Counted from the stretch's first letter, positions 9,322 through 17,475 are shown. The stretch: DNA of 31,433 nt from Bacteroides sp. OF04-15BH (GCF_003477995.1 NZ_QUEM01000035.1:1-31433), one strand, 5' to 3'. The notes: generated by a model not told the origin, from the letters alone. Numbers and translations: made by a program.

Positions 9322-9329
9322 CAAAAATA
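9322..9329 (-). promoter_or_regulatory. Candidate -7 box for hydA
   Basis: The minus strand reads TATTTTTG (TAnnTTTG), 42 bases before the ATG at 9280. A convincing -33 TTTG is not seen. It shares the 229-base divergent region with the hydE promoter. Confidence 0.4.
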
Positions 9330-9478
9330 ATGAAAAAAAGTATTTTTTAAAAGATGCAGCCACTTTTATTTCCCGCTTCTCCCTGTTTTTGATTACTGCT
9401 TTGTGTGTTTTTATAAAAAAAGCGAATCCGGCCTACTATTTTTTAATGATTCTTGCGCGTGTTCTATATAAGAATTGA

Positions 9479-9486
9479 TAACTTTG
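9479..9486 (+). promoter_or_regulatory. Candidate -7 box for hydEGF
   Basis: TAACTTTG matches TAnnTTTG and ends 23 bases before the hydE ATG at 9510. A weak -33 candidate (CTTG) lies at 9452-9455. The close spacing implies a short leader and rules out the upstream in-frame ATG at 9453 as start. Confidence 0.5.
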
Positions 9487-9509
9487 TAATCATTTTAATT
9501 ATAGACTTT

Positions 9510-10574
9510 ATGTATGATTCGATAAATGACTCCACGCTTGAGGCCTGGGTGGGTACGCTCAGCCGCGGAGAGAGTCTGGGGCGTGAAGACTATCTGCGCC
9601 TGCTTTCGCTGTCCGATCACGACCAGCTTGCCTGGCTGATGGGACAGGCACGTGCTGTGGCCGACCGTGAGTTTGGCCGTGGTGTCTACATCCGCGGACT
9701 GATCGAGATATCCAACCACTGCAAGAACGGCTGTTATTATTGCGGCATCCGTAATGCCAATGCCTGTGTGGAGCGCTATCGTCTTTCGTCCGAGGAAATC
9801 ATGGCCTGTTGCCGTCAGGGATATGAACTGGGCTTCCGCACCTTTGTGCTTCAGGGGGGAGAAGACCCGTTTCAGGATGACGACTGGCTGTGCGAGGTCA
9901 TCGCCCGCATTAAGGAGGAGTATTCCGACTGTGCCCTGACACTGTCTGTCGGTGAGCGCAGCGAGCAGGCTTACGAACGCTTTCGCCGGGCCGGGGCCGA
10001 CCGCTATCTGTTGCGTCACGAAACGGCCAATGCGGTGCACTATTCCATGTTGCACCCAGAGAGCATGTCCTTTGAAAACCGGATGCTCTGTCTGCGCACC
10101 CTCAAGGCCCTGGGATTCCAGACCGGTGCCGGCATGATGGTCGGTTCGCCGGGACAGACCCTGGAATGTCTGGTGGATGATTTGCTGTTTTTGGAGGCCT
10201 TACAGCCGCAGATGATCGGCATGGGGCCTTTCATTCCCGCGCCGCACACTCCGTTTGCCAAGGAACCGGCCGGCAGTGTGCCGCTCACCCTGTTGCTGCT
10301 TTCGGTGCTCCGTCTGCGCTTTCCACGCGTCCTGCTGCCCGCCACGACGGCCTTGTCGACCCTCGACCCGCAGGGACAGGAGAAAGGACTGTTGGCCGGA
10401 GCCAATGTGATTATGCCCAATCTGTCGCCCCTGACGGTGCGCCGCAAGTATGCGCTTTATGCCGACAAGAAGTATCTGGGCAACGAGGCGGCCGAGCAGA
10501 TCGGGCGTCTGGACGAGAAACTGAAAAAGATCGGTTTTCATATAAGTTACGAGAGAGGAGATTTTAAACCATAA
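9510..10574 (+). CDS. hydE: [FeFe] hydrogenase maturase HydE (radical SAM)
   Basis: The 354-residue radical SAM protein helps build the diiron subcluster of the hydrogenase active site, working before HydF loading. The SAM-cluster motif CKNGCYYCGIR (C71, C75, C78) is intact. It is followed by the GG-type SAM motif LQGGEDP and by LLRHETAN, typical of the HydE/biotin-synthase-like fold, then MMVGSPGQT and GMGPFIPAPHTPFA, which is characteristic of HydE. It is the first gene of hydE-hydG-hydF, 11 bases ahead of hydG. The start was moved from 9453 to 9510 because the -7 box lies at 9479-9486. Confidence 0.93.
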   Translation: MYDSINDSTLEAWVGTLSRGESLGREDYLRLLSLSDHDQLAWLMGQARAVADREFGRGVYIRGLIEISNHCKNGCYYCGIRNANACVERYRLSSEEIMACCRQGYELGFRTFVLQGGEDPFQDDDWLCEVIARIKEEYSDCALTLSVGERSEQAYERFRRAGADRYLLRHETANAVHYSMLHPESMSFENRMLCLRTLKALGFQTGAGMMVGSPGQTLECLVDDLLFLEALQPQMIGMGPFIPAPHTPFAKEPAGSVPLTLLLLSVLRLRFPRVLLPATTALSTLDPQGQEKGLLAGANVIMPNLSPLTVRRKYALYADKKYLGNEAAEQIGRLDEKLKKIGFHISYERGDFKP

Positions 10575-10585
10575 CACATAATAAC

Positions 10586-12007
10586 ATGATATATAATCTG
10601 AAATCATTACGAGCAGAAGAATTTATCAGTCACGAAGAGATTCTGGCTACTCTGGAATATGCGCGGGAGCATAAGAACGACCGCGAACTGATTCTCTCCA
10701 TTCTGGAGAAAGGCGAACAGATGCAGGGCATCACCCATCGTGAGGCCGCCGTGCTGGTTACGGTGGAAGACCCGGAACTGACCGAGCGCATGTTTCATCT
10801 GGCACGCCGCATCAAAGAGCACATCTATGGCAACCGCATCGTGATGTTTGCTCCGTTGTACTTGTCCAACTATTGTATCAACGGCTGTGTCTACTGCCCT
10901 TATCATGCCAAGAACAAGACCATTCGCCGCAAGAAACTTTCACAGGAGGAAATCCGTCAGGAAGTGATAGCCTTGCAGGACATGGGTCACAAGCGTCTGG
11001 CTCTGGAAACAGGCGAGGACCCTAAGAACAACCCGATAGAATATGTGTTGGAGAGCATCAAGACCATCTACGGTATCAAGCACAAGAACGGTGCCATCCG
11101 ACGCGTGAATGTAAACATTGCCGCTACCACCGTAGAGAACTACCGCCGTCTGCACGATGCCGGCATCGGTACTTATATCCTGTTCCAGGAAACTTATCAT
11201 AAGGAGAACTACGAACGTCTGCATCCAACAGGACCCAAGAAGGATTATGCCTACCACACCGAAGCTATGGACCGCGCCATGCAGGGCGGTATTGACGATG
11301 TGGGACTGGGTGTTCTCTTCGGTCTGAACAACTATGCCTACGATCTGGTGGGCCTGTTGATGCACGCCGAGCATCTGGATCAGACCTATGGCGTGGGACC
11401 GCATACCATCAGTGTGCCTCGTCTCTGTCCGGCCGATGATATTGATACCAAGGATTTTGAGAACTGTCTGCCCGATTCCATTTTCCATAAGATTGTGGCC
11501 GCCATCCGTATCGCCGTGCCTTATACCGGCATGATCATCTCAACCCGTGAGAGTAAGGCCAGCCGGGAGAAGGCGCTCGAACTTGGAGTTTCCCAGATCA
11601 GTGGCGGATCGCGCACCAGTGTGGGCGGTTATGTGCACGAGGAGAGTGCCGAAGAGAATTCCTCACAGTTTGATGTGAGCGACCGCCGTACACTGGACGA
11701 GATTGTGGGCTGGCTGCTCGATTTGGGCTATGTGCCCAGCTTCTGCACGGCCTGCTATCGTGAAGGACGCACTGGCGACCGCTTTATGTCGCTGGCCAAA
11801 CGCGGACAGATTGTGAACTGCTGTGCCCCGAATGCGCTGATCACCCTGAAAGAATATTTGCAGGACTATGCTTCGGAGCCTACCAAGGCCAAGGGCGTGG
11901 AAATGATTCGCCAGGAAATTGCCAAGGTGCCTAACCCGGTTATCCGTGAGCGCGCCGAGCGTTTCCTTCAGGAAATCGAGCAGGGAGCACGCGACTTCCG
12001 TTTCTGA
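10586..12007 (+). CDS. hydG: [FeFe] hydrogenase maturase HydG (radical SAM tyrosine lyase)
   Basis: The 473-residue enzyme splits tyrosine to supply CO and cyanide on iron for the H-cluster. The radical SAM motif is CINGCVYC (C97, C101, C104), and ALETGEDP follows as the SAM-binding glycine motif. The HydG-specific C-terminal cluster motif CX2CX22C is visible as C387, C390 and C413 (SFCTACYREGRTGDRF to VNCC). The length is normal for HydG, and ThiH lacks this tail arrangement. It sits 11 bases after hydE and 56 bases before hydF, so it is in the same transcript. Confidence 0.95.
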   Translation: MIYNLKSLRAEEFISHEEILATLEYAREHKNDRELILSILEKGEQMQGITHREAAVLVTVEDPELTERMFHLARRIKEHIYGNRIVMFAPLYLSNYCINGCVYCPYHAKNKTIRRKKLSQEEIRQEVIALQDMGHKRLALETGEDPKNNPIEYVLESIKTIYGIKHKNGAIRRVNVNIAATTVENYRRLHDAGIGTYILFQETYHKENYERLHPTGPKKDYAYHTEAMDRAMQGGIDDVGLGVLFGLNNYAYDLVGLLMHAEHLDQTYGVGPHTISVPRLCPADDIDTKDFENCLPDSIFHKIVAAIRIAVPYTGMIISTRESKASREKALELGVSQISGGSRTSVGGYVHEESAEENSSQFDVSDRRTLDEIVGWLLDLGYVPSFCTACYREGRTGDRFMSLAKRGQIVNCCAPNALITLKEYLQDYASEPTKAKGVEMIRQEIAKVPNPVIRERAERFLQEIEQGARDFRF

Positions 12008-12063
12008 TTCCACGGCCTTATACCTTATCTTATAAACCAACATCAGAAGAATAGAAAATCAAT

Positions 12064-13260
12064 ATGGAAGTTGCACGTTCCAATCGTTTTCACATCGGTT
12101 TCTTCGGTCCCTGCAATGCCGGAAAATCCTCCCTGCTGAACGCACTGGTGGGGCAGGATGAGGCCATTGTGTCCGACATGGCCGGAACGACCACCGATGT
12201 GGTGAAAAAGAATATGGAGATCAGTGGTGTGGGACCGTGTGTGCTGCTCGATACGGCAGGATATGACGATCAGAGCGAGCTGGGACTGCGCCGTGTGGAC
12301 AAAACCCGCAAGGAAGCCGCCCGGGTGGATCTGGCCATTCTGGTACTCGGTGCTTATGACTCTCAGGCACTTGCCGATGTTCAGGAGTGGAAACGCCACT
12401 TTGAGCGGGCTGGCATCCCCCAAATCTATGTGCTGAACAAGGCCGACCTGTTTGCCGATGCGACCGGACAGGCGGCTCTTTGGGAAGAGGCGCTTCAAGT
12501 GGCTTGCTTGCCGGTATCGGCCCGTTATCGTGCTGGCATGGATTCGTTGTTGGGCCGCATTACAGAAGCCTTGAAGCAGAAAGACGAGATAGACGATCTG
12601 ACCGGCAATCTGGTACAGTCGGGTGATTCGGTGCTGCTGGTCATGCCGCAGGACATTCAGGCTCCGAAGGGACGTCTGATTCTTCCGCAGGTACAGACTT
12701 TGCGCAACCTGCTCGACAAGCAATGCTCCGTGATGTGTTGCACACACGACCGCATGGCCGATACGCTGAAGCTGCTGTCCGCACCGCCCAGCCTAATCAT
12801 TACCGATTCGCAGGTCTTTCCTCAAGTACGTGCCCTGTGCCCGCCGGAAAGCAAACTGACTTCTTTTTCCGTACTCTTTGCCCGTTACAAGGGAGATATT
12901 CCAACCTTCTTGCAGGGAGCGGCCGTGTTGCGCAGTTTGCGTCCCGATGCCCGGGTCCTGATAGCCGAATCGTGTTCGCACACGCCCAAGAACGAAGATA
13001 TCGGTCGTGTCAAGTTGCCCCGTTTGCTGCGTGCCAAGAAAGGCCATGAATTGCAGATAGATATTGTGGCCGGCAACGATTTCCCCGATGATCTGCGCTT
13101 TTATGATCTGATTATTCATTGCGGGGCCTGCATGTTCACGCGCCGTCATGTTCTGGCGCGTATTGCGGCAGCACGGGCGCAGGGTGTGCCCATCACCAAT
13201 TACGGAATAGCCATTGCCGAGCTGAACGGTATTTTGCCCGACGTGGTTTATCCCGGTTAG
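12064..13260 (+). CDS. hydF: [FeFe] hydrogenase maturase HydF (GTPase scaffold)
   Basis: The 398-residue protein is the scaffold on which the 2Fe precursor is carried and delivered to apo-HydA. The N-terminal Era/TrmE-like GTPase has a P-loop GPCNAGKSS (15-23), switch GTTTD (41-45), DTAGYDD (63-69) and NKAD (125-128). The C-terminal cluster-binding motif CxH...HCxxC is present as C304, H306, H352, C353 and C356 (ESCSHT and IIHCGACMF). It completes the maturase set. The next gene begins 54 bases later without a visible terminator. Confidence 0.95.
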   Translation: MEVARSNRFHIGFFGPCNAGKSSLLNALVGQDEAIVSDMAGTTTDVVKKNMEISGVGPCVLLDTAGYDDQSELGLRRVDKTRKEAARVDLAILVLGAYDSQALADVQEWKRHFERAGIPQIYVLNKADLFADATGQAALWEEALQVACLPVSARYRAGMDSLLGRITEALKQKDEIDDLTGNLVQSGDSVLLVMPQDIQAPKGRLILPQVQTLRNLLDKQCSVMCCTHDRMADTLKLLSAPPSLIITDSQVFPQVRALCPPESKLTSFSVLFARYKGDIPTFLQGAAVLRSLRPDARVLIAESCSHTPKNEDIGRVKLPRLLRAKKGHELQIDIVAGNDFPDDLRFYDLIIHCGACMFTRRHVLARIAAARAQGVPITNYGIAIAELNGILPDVVYPG

Positions 13261-13314
13261 TTCGGTGACTGAAGAACGATACAAATAATTTTTTATCTTA
13301 AAGTAACCCAAACC

Positions 13315-15081
13315 ATGAATTTAAAACTGTTTTGTGTGGCTTGCCTTACGCCCCTGAGTATGGCACTGTATGCCCAGAAGGTATTTGAAATGGAACGCTA
13401 CGGACTGGTGCCCGATAAGAAAAAGGATATGTCGGTCAAATTGCAGAAGGCTATCGACAAAATCCGTAAGGAAGTGAAGCCCGGCGAAGAATACATCCTT
13501 CGTTTCAAGAGTGGCCGTTATAACTTCTATCCGGAGAATGCCGTCAAGAAAACCTATTATGTGTCCAATCACGACCAGCCCAATCCGAAGAGCATCGGTA
13601 TCGCTCTGGAGGATCTTTCCAACATGACACTCGACGGAGGCGGCGCACAATTCATATTCCACGGTACCATGGTGCCTCTGGCTCTGGTCAATTCCACCAA
13701 TTGCACGCTGGAGAATTTCTCCATCGACTTTGACAATCCCCACATCACTCAGATTGAGATTGTGAAGAACGAGGGCAAGGGCGGCATGACCTTCCGGGTG
13801 GCTCCCTGGGTGCAGTATAAGATTTCGAAGGATACGGTGTTCCATGCCTATGGTTCCGATTGGGATCTGGTGCCGTCTTCGGGCATTGCCTTTGAGAAAG
13901 ACACCAAACATATTCTTTACAACACCGGCGATCTGTTCTACAGCACCAAGGGAGTGCATGAAGTGGGCGACCGCCTGTTGCATGCCCCTCTGTGGAACGA
14001 TGCCCGCCTGAAAGAAGGCACAATCGTGGCCATGCGTGCGTGGAACCGTCCTACACCGGGCGTATTCTTGTCGCACAACACCAATACCACTCTGAAGAAA
14101 GTCAGCGTGCACTATGCGCAGGGCATGGGACTGATTGCCCAGTTGTGTGACAACATTCACATGGATGGTTTCAATGTGTGTCTGGACAAGAACTCCAACC
14201 GTTACTTCACGACTCAGGCGGATGCCACCCACTTCTCACAGTGCAAGGGCAAGATCACCTCGGTGAACGGCCTTTATGAAGGTATGATGGACGACGCCAT
14301 CAATGTGCATGGCATTTATCTGAAAATCATGGAGCGTCTGGACGACCATACCCTCCGTGCCCGTTACATGCACGACCAGGCCTGGGGATTCGACTGGGGT
14401 TATGCTGGCGACACCGTGACCTTTATCCGCACGCAGACCATGGAGTATCTGGACGGCGTGAACCGTATTGCCGAGATTACTCCGCTCGACGGGAAGAACG
14501 GTATCGGCATGCGCGAGTTCAAGATCCGCTTCGAGCAGCCTGTTCCGGCAGAGGTAGACGGCAAGACTTCCTTCGGCATTGAGAATCTGACCTGGACTCC
14601 GGAGGTTTACTTTGCCGGAAATACCATTCAGAACAACCGTGCCCGCGGTTCTCTTTTCAGCACTCCGAAAAAGACTCTGGTGGAGAACAACCAGTTCCTC
14701 AACACCTCTGGTTCGGCCATCCTGTTGTGTGGCGACTGCAACGGCTGGTATGAAACCGGTATGTGCAAGGATGTGACGATTCGCAACAACAAGTTTGTCA
14801 ATGCCCTCACCAGCATGTATCAGTTTACCAACGCGGTGATTTCCATCTATCCGGAAATTCCCGATCTGAAGAACCAGGTGAAGTACTTCCATAAAGGTTC
14901 CGTGCTGATTGAGAACAATGAGTTCCACATGTTCGATGCTCCTGTGCTCTATGCCAAGTCTATTCAGGGACTGGTATTTCAGAACAACAAGATTATCCAG
15001 AACAACGATTACAAGCCTTTCCACTGGAACAAGCAGCGTTTCTTCCTGGAAAAGGTAGACCAGGTGAAGATTCAAGACTAA
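13315..15081 (+). CDS. glaB: GH110 alpha-1,3-galactosidase
   Basis: The 588-residue protein has a signal peptide (about 1-20, ending ALYA|Q) and a parallel beta-helix body with repeated N-rich turns (ENNQFLNTSG, IRNNKF, IENNEFHMF, FQNNKII). The family hallmarks SIGIALEDLSNMTLDGGGA (93-111), TTQADATHFSQCKG and YEGMMDDAINVHG (D303, D326, D327) match GH110, inverting exo-enzymes that remove terminal alpha-1,3-galactose, for example from blood group B or linear Gal-alpha-1,3-Gal structures. Linear versus branched preference cannot be told from sequence. It probably acts in the periplasm on host mucin glycans. It follows hydF by 54 bases with no terminator between and no clear promoter of its own, so partial co-transcription is possible. 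A strong terminator lies at 15128-15165. Confidence 0.92.
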   Translation: MNLKLFCVACLTPLSMALYAQKVFEMERYGLVPDKKKDMSVKLQKAIDKIRKEVKPGEEYILRFKSGRYNFYPENAVKKTYYVSNHDQPNPKSIGIALEDLSNMTLDGGGAQFIFHGTMVPLALVNSTNCTLENFSIDFDNPHITQIEIVKNEGKGGMTFRVAPWVQYKISKDTVFHAYGSDWDLVPSSGIAFEKDTKHILYNTGDLFYSTKGVHEVGDRLLHAPLWNDARLKEGTIVAMRAWNRPTPGVFLSHNTNTTLKKVSVHYAQGMGLIAQLCDNIHMDGFNVCLDKNSNRYFTTQADATHFSQCKGKITSVNGLYEGMMDDAINVHGIYLKIMERLDDHTLRARYMHDQAWGFDWGYAGDTVTFIRTQTMEYLDGVNRIAEITPLDGKNGIGMREFKIRFEQPVPAEVDGKTSFGIENLTWTPEVYFAGNTIQNNRARGSLFSTPKKTLVENNQFLNTSGSAILLCGDCNGWYETGMCKDVTIRNNKFVNALTSMYQFTNAVISIYPEIPDLKNQVKYFHKGSVLIENNEFHMFDAPVLYAKSIQGLVFQNNKIIQNNDYKPFHWNKQRFFLEKVDQVKIQD

Positions 15082-15127
15082 AGGACGCCGCCTCCGTATT
15101 TCGGTAGGAGGGTCCTCAAAAACATAG

Positions 15128-15165
15128 ATCCGGAAAGAGAAGGCGCTTCTCTTTCCGGATTTTTT
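15128..15165 (+). terminator. Terminator after glaB
   Basis: A perfect 15-bp stem (15128-15142 with 15146-15160) around a GCG loop is followed by five T residues. Confidence 0.9.
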
Positions 15166-15205
15166 ATGCAAAAGCAGGGGAAAAGTAAAAAAATATACGG
15201 AAAAA

Positions 15206-15237
15206 TTTGGTTTGCAACCGTAAAATCACTACCTTTG
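15206..15237 (+). promoter_or_regulatory. Promoter of the tRNA-Gly gene
   Basis: TTTG (15206-15209), a 20-base spacer and TACCTTTG (15230-15237) match the Bacteroidales consensus closely. The expected start is near 15244, 17 bases before the mature tRNA end. Confidence 0.75.
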
Positions 15238-15260
15238 CAACGCAAAAGAAAAAAAGACAT

Positions 15261-15333
15261 GCGGAAATAGCTCAGTTGATAGAGCACTAGCCTTCCAAGC
15301 TGGGGGTCGCGGGTTTGAGCCCCGTTTTCCGCT
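15261..15333 (+). tRNA. tRNA-Gly (anticodon TCC)
   Basis: The 73-base cloverleaf folds with acceptor stem GCGGAAA/TTTCCGC, D stem GCTC/GAGC, anticodon stem CTAGC/GCTGG (one G-U), anticodon TCC at 15294-15296, five-base variable loop and T stem GCGGG/CCCGT (one G-U) with loop TTTGAGC. The discriminator base is T and CCA is not encoded, as usual in this phylum. It reads GGA and GGG codons. Confidence 0.95.
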
Positions 15334-15337
15334 CTGG

Positions 15338-15366
15338 AGCCAACCTTATTGAGGTTGGCTTTTTTT
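15338..15366 (+). terminator. Terminator after tRNA-Gly
   Basis: A perfect 9-bp stem (15338-15346 with 15352-15360), loop TATTG, is followed by six T residues. Confidence 0.9.
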
Positions 15367-15404
15367 GTACTTCCGCGCGGCATCATGGAGCGCCGGGAGC
15401 CGAT

Positions 15405-15452
15405 AAAAAAATGTTCCCAATGATTTTCGAAAATCATTGGGAACATTTTTTT
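15405..15452 (-). terminator. Perfect 48-base palindrome, probable terminator of the repeat-protein gene
   Basis: The sequence equals its own reverse complement over 48 bases with no spacer (axis between 15428 and 15429). It begins with seven A and ends with seven T residues. It lies 58 bases downstream of the minus-strand gene that ends at 15511, and its A/T tails let it terminate in either direction. Confidence 0.75.
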
Positions 15453-15510
15453 AAATCATTGAGATGATTTTGAACGCTTGTGCCGCCCCGGTTATCAGAA
15501 GGGCAGTCTT

Positions 15511-16410
15511 TCAGCGTTTATACAGAATCATTTCCCCGTTGTGCGTGGCAATCCAGTTATTGTTGAGTACTTTGATTTCGTCATACTCACAGGGGATGAT
15601 TTTCTTTCCGTTCCGGTCAGAGAGTCCTTTCTTGTTCTTTTGGGTCAGGATAAACTCTCCATAGAAAAACTGTATCCGGTCATATTCACAGGGAATGATT
15701 TTCTTGCCGTTCTGGTCGTACACGCCCCGCTTGTTGTTCTGCACCAGAAAGAAATAATTGTTCTGAAAGGTAATGTCGTCGTAGACACAGGGAAGCACCT
15801 TCTTTCCGTTGCGCGTATAGATGCCTTTCTTGTTTTTCTTGGTCAGCATAAATTTGCCGTAGAACGGTTGTATCTGGTCAAACTCGCAGGGGATGATGGT
15901 CTTTCCGTTGCGGGTGTAAATACCTTTTTTCCCTTCGTTTTCCAGCAGATAGTCATCATAGTAAAGAGTGATGTTGTCGTTTTCGCAGGCAATGACCTTT
16001 TTACCGTTCTTCTTGCAGATTCCTTTTTTATGATCCTTGATAATCAGAAAGTCTCCGTTCTGAAACTTGATGTCATCATATTCACAGGCAATGATCTTCT
16101 TGCCGCTTTTGTTGTATAACCCCTGTTTTCCGTCTTTTTCCACCAGATATTCCCCATGAAAATTCTTGATTTTGTCAAATTCGCAGGGAATGATTTTCTT
16201 TCCGGTATAGGAGTATAGTCCCTTTTTCCCTTCTTTGGTAATCAGATAGGCTCCCCCAAAGGATTTGATCTGATCGAAAGAGAACGGGATAATCCTTTGT
16301 GTATGAATTCTGTTCTGTCTGTTTTGGGCAGACAAAGGGACTGTATGCATACACAAAACACCGTTTAAGAACATGAACGTTAACAGTATTTTGACTATAT
16401 TCCGATACAT
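15511..16410 (-). CDS. Exported WG-repeat-like protein with 33-residue repeats
   Basis: The 299-residue protein starts with a hydrophobic signal peptide (MYRNIVKILLTFMFLNGVLC..., possible cleavage near LSA|Q, residue 28). The rest is a chain of repeats of the form GKKIIPCEYDxI-x10-KNKKGIYxRN. The GK that opens each unit falls at residues 70, 103, 136, 169, 202, 235 and 268, exactly 33 apart, with a degenerate unit from about 37. This resembles WG (KWG) repeats, but the diagnostic tryptophan is replaced by K or R in every unit (KKG, KQG, KRG); the only tryptophan is W286. Function is unknown; such repeats are thought to mediate binding. Its sequence is lysine- and asparagine-rich, unlike its neighbours. 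It stands alone between a -7 box at 16439 and the palindrome at 15405. Confidence 0.85.
   Translation of the reverse strand: MYRNIVKILLTFMFLNGVLCMHTVPLSAQNRQNRIHTQRIIPFSFDQIKSFGGAYLITKEGKKGLYSYTGKKIIPCEFDKIKNFHGEYLVEKDGKQGLYNKSGKKIIACEYDDIKFQNGDFLIIKDHKKGICKKNGKKVIACENDNITLYYDDYLLENEGKKGIYTRNGKTIIPCEFDQIQPFYGKFMLTKKNKKGIYTRNGKKVLPCVYDDITFQNNYFFLVQNNKRGVYDQNGKKIIPCEYDRIQFFYGEFILTQKNKKGLSDRNGKKIIPCEYDEIKVLNNNWIATHNGEMILYKR
15514..16302 (-). repeat. In-frame tandem array with 99-base period
   Basis: Seven clear units and one degenerate unit lie within the gene at 15511-16410, each 33 codons with no length variation. Unit starts (minus strand) are near 16203, 16104, 16005, 15906, 15807, 15708 and 15609. 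Units differ by substitutions only. Confidence 0.85.
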
Positions 16411-16438
16411 GGTATTTATTTAATTATTTTTTCAAAAG

Positions 16439-16446
16439 CAAATGTA
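16439..16446 (-). promoter_or_regulatory. Candidate -7 box for the repeat-protein gene
   Basis: The minus strand reads TACATTTG (TAnnTTTG), 28 bases before the ATG at 16410. A weak -33 (CTTG) lies at about 16467-16470. Confidence 0.45.
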
Positions 16447-16576
16447 GTATATTTCATAAGATATTACAAGCGGAAATGAAATACATTTTCAGCAGTTTCT
16501 GCATTTCTTTCTTTTGGCGGCCTGTTCCTGCACGCCCCGTTTCTTTTTTATGAAATGCCATCCTGTTCCGATGCGC

Positions 16577-17404
16577 TCATTGCGGGCGGTTGCTCTCTTC
16601 CTGCGGCCAGGGCTTCACTTTGAGGAACTCCCCTGGAGTGGTTCCCGTCACCTGTTTGAACACCCGGTTGAAGTTGCCCGGAGTGGAGAACCCGGTTTCG
16701 TAGGCGGTTTCCTGAATCGTGTGGTTGCGGTCGGCAAACATTTCGATGGCGCGGGTGATGCGGAGCGTGTTCAGATAGTTGCTGAACCGGATGCCCGAAC
16801 GGTTCAGCAGGCGGCTCAGGTTGCGCACGGAGAACCCGAACTCGCGGGCCACCTGTTCGATTTTCAGGTCCTCGCAGGCATGTTCGCGCATATAGTTCAG
16901 GGCCGGCCGCAGGCGGGTGTCGTTCGGAAGCGTTATTGTTTTGAGCTGGATGCCTTGGCTGGGGCTCAGTTCCGGAAGCATGCGGAAAAAGAAGTACGCG
17001 TAGTGATAAAGGTCCGGTCTGTCGTCTTTTCGGATCACCGGTCCGCAGTTGGAGATGAAACGCAGGTTTTCGGCAATGATTCCGTTGCAGTGATACACGG
17101 AGAACCGCGCGTTCTCTTTCTCTACCGAGGCGGCATAGAAGATGACCAGCGAGGCCTGCCGGTTGTTGGTGGAGAGGTCGTGCTCCATGTTGGCCGGAAT
17201 CCAGGCCAGATGCTTTTCCGGCACAAAAAAGTTCTCCTCGCCGATTTGCACATGCAGTGTGCCCGACAGCGTGTAGATAATCTGCGATTTCCGGTGCGTG
17301 TGCGGAGTGAGCTTGATGTCCTCCCATCCGGTCCGCTTCACGAGAATCTCCTCTTCGGCAGACTGGTTGATGGTTTGTATATAGTTTCTTTGTTCTTCGT
17401 TCAT
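16577..17404 (-). CDS. AraC-family transcriptional regulator
   Basis: The 275-residue protein (from MNEEQRNYIQT) has an N-terminal cupin-like sensor (about 20-110: TPHTHRKSQIIYTLSGTLHVQIGEENFFVPEKHLAWIP read in pieces) and a C-terminal AraC double helix-turn-helix (about 165-265). EQVAREFGFSVRNLSRLLNR is the first recognition unit, and IQETAYETGFSTPGNFNRVFK the second, followed by TGTTPGEF. The effector is unknown. It is divergent from the TolC/HlyD/MFS operon with overlapping promoter boxes between them, so it most likely controls that operon and perhaps itself. The start at 17404 is chosen because the longer frame from 17464 would overlap the candidate -7 box at 17462-17469. Confidence 0.9.
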   Translation of the reverse strand: MNEEQRNYIQTINQSAEEEILVKRTGWEDIKLTPHTHRKSQIIYTLSGTLHVQIGEENFFVPEKHLAWIPANMEHDLSTNNRQASLVIFYAASVEKENARFSVYHCNGIIAENLRFISNCGPVIRKDDRPDLYHYAYFFFRMLPELSPSQGIQLKTITLPNDTRLRPALNYMREHACEDLKIEQVAREFGFSVRNLSRLLNRSGIRFSNYLNTLRITRAIEMFADRNHTIQETAYETGFSTPGNFNRVFKQVTGTTPGEFLKVKPWPQEESNRPQ

Positions 17405-17438
17405 GGGGATTTTCTGTTGGCTTTTTCTGCTAATAATA

Positions 17439-17453
17439 TTGCATAATTTGCAA
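17439..17453. promoter_or_regulatory. Candidate operator in the AraC/efflux intergenic region
   Basis: TTGCA-N5-TGCAA is a perfect 5-5-5 inverted repeat between the araC-type gene and the divergent -7 boxes. It is the only clear dyad in the gap and could bind the regulator; short dyads also arise by chance. Confidence 0.3.
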
Positions 17454-17461
17454 AATCGGTA

Positions 17462-17469
17462 CAAAAATA
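17462..17469 (-). promoter_or_regulatory. Candidate -7 box for the AraC regulator
   Basis: The minus strand reads TATTTTTG (TAnnTTTG), 57 bases before the ATG at 17404. It lies only six bases from the opposing -7 box. Confidence 0.4.
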
Positions 17470-17475
17470 ATCAAT

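Noticed and set aside
15338..15452. Possibility that the tRNA-Gly 3' region is an integration site
   Set aside because: No integrase gene, no duplicated tRNA end and normal gene content follow; only two terminators are present.
16454..16561. 35-codon minus-strand frame just after the AraC gene (MAFHKKETGRAG...), very basic
   Set aside because: The start is 15 bases after the AraC stop and the composition looks non-random, but there is no recognisable family, no clear ribosome site and the end is AT-rich filler. It could be a real small protein; conservation in relatives would decide.
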